Origin: JALYNX01 sp035292685
GTDB taxonomy: Bacteria; Actinomycetota; Acidimicrobiia; Spongiisociales; ZC4RG35
Length of the DNA: 33,997 nt
Reading direction: 5' to 3'
Assembly: GCA_035292685.1 (NCBI GenBank)
Contig: DATDPP010000091.1
Coordinates: 1 to 33,997 of the forward strand
Positions 33,457-33,997 of the stretch are shown here, piece after piece. A model generated the notes under the pieces. The model did no database searches, was not told the origin of the DNA, and was given only the letters and a program-made list of their open reading frames with translations. Every line of letters starts with the position of its first letter. The first letter of the stretch is position 1. The position numbers and the translations under genes were made by a program.

Positions 33457-33956
33457 CAGCTCACCTCCTCCCAATCGGGCGGAGCCGGCTCTTCACCGCG
33501 CATCTTGGCTCCGGCGTACTCGACGGCGCGGACGATGTTGTGATAGCCGGTACAACGACAGAGGTTGCCTTCGATGCCGTGGCGGATCTCATCCTCCGTT
33601 GGGTTGTTGTTGGCTTCGAGCAGAGCCGCCGCCGACATGATCATGCCCGGGGTGCAGAAGCCGCATTGGAGGCCATGCCGCTCCCAAAAGCCTTCCTGAA
33701 CCGCATGAAGCTCGCCGTTGTTGGCGAGCCCCTCGATGGTCATGACGTTGGCGCCTTCGGCCTGGACGGCAAACATGGTGCAGGATTTCACCGGCTTGCC
33801 ATCGAGATGGACGGTACAGGCGCCGCAATACCCGGTCTCACATCCGACATGGGTGCCGGTCAGGTGAAGATTCTCCCGGATCAGATGCACCAGGAGGGTC
33901 CTGGGCTCTACGTCGGCCGATACCTCCCGTCCATTGACAGTGAGGTTTACTTGCAT
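33456..33956 (-). CDS. coxS: Molybdenum hydroxylase [2Fe-2S] subunit (CoxS-like)
   Basis: 166-residue iron-sulfur subunit with two [2Fe-2S] clusters. The N-terminal plant-ferredoxin-like cluster uses CETGYCGAC plus a later Cys (VKSC); the C-terminal helical cluster uses CGFC and CRCTG. It carries electrons from the Mo site of CoxL to the FAD of CoxM. ATG 33956 has GGAAGGAG upstream. First gene of the S-L-M set; only 41 bases of its upstream region are inside the window, so promoter and any preceding gene cannot be judged. Confidence 0.95.
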   Translation of the reverse strand: MQVNLTVNGREVSADVEPRTLLVHLIRENLHLTGTHVGCETGYCGACTVHLDGKPVKSCTMFAVQAEGANVMTIEGLANNGELHAVQEGFWERHGLQCGFCTPGMIMSAAALLEANNNPTEDEIRHGIEGNLCRCTGYHNIVRAVEYAGAKMRGEEPAPPDWEEVS

Positions 33957-33997
33957 GGCGCTCCTTCCGGGCCGATGGACAAGTTGAGGCGAACCTA

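Noticed and set aside
30219..33956. Genuine form I CO dehydrogenase
   Set aside because: The active-site loop lacks the Cys of AYRCSFR and the gene order is S-L-M.

Overview
This is a high-GC, gene-dense bacterial chromosome segment. I place it in the Actinomycetota, most likely an Acidimicrobiia-like lineage. The reasons are a group-1 sigma factor with an actinobacterial look, a DUF4032 protein, a CoxSLM set, frequent GTG and TTG starts, and genes that often lack a Shine-Dalgarno sequence but carry a TANNNT box 7-10 nt upstream. The placement is an inference, not a proof. No phage, integrase, transposase or CRISPR array is visible. Most of the window is core biosynthesis and housekeeping, with a few accessory genes.

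Layout. 1-1101: 3' part of the primary sigma factor gene, whose start lies outside the window. Then a tRNA-Asn(GTT), one unknown gene and a two-helix membrane protein on the minus strand. 2077-4317: a strong promoter, a Phe/Tyr-rich leader peptide (FFGFAYFYF) and a single polypeptide joining chorismate mutase, prephenate dehydratase, a Phe-binding ACT domain and DAHP synthase. 9858-4314 (minus): a strong promoter, a second leader peptide (MKPNLTVAVPLLIE), an intrinsic terminator, then ilvB-ilvN-leuB-leuC-leuD. This is a branched-chain amino acid operon with a textbook-like attenuator. ilvC and ilvD lie 13 kb away as a divergent pair (22344-25077).

9999-10381 is a composite pseudogene made of an ECF sigma factor head and the tail of another protein. 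10452-16267 holds a ROK sugar kinase and a DUF4032 protein, convergent with a nagZ-nagA-SIS operon for amino-sugar (cell wall) recycling. 16348-22342 is a plus-strand series: GH13 glucosidase, MalK-type ATPase, a metal-site/GNAT fusion, an NTF2-like protein, a heptamer-repeat hairpin, a patatin-like lipase and a PlsC-like acyltransferase. 25117-30158 carries an RDD membrane protein with nonapeptide repeats, NAD-dependent formate dehydrogenase, a DauA-like D-amino-acid dehydrogenase, leucyl/phenylalanyl-tRNA-protein transferase and a tandem universal stress protein. 33956-30219 (minus) is a coxS-coxL-coxM set whose AYRGAGR active-site loop and S-L-M order mark it as form II, not proven CO dehydrogenase.

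The most striking signal is regulatory. Two amino acid operons start with leader peptides whose ATG lies only 9-10 nt after the -10 box, so both leader mRNAs should be leaderless or nearly so. The branched-chain leader ends in a clear intrinsic terminator. The Phe leader does not, which suggests a different mechanism in front of an unusual four-domain aromatic enzyme that would place the first and last committed steps of Phe synthesis next to one allosteric domain.
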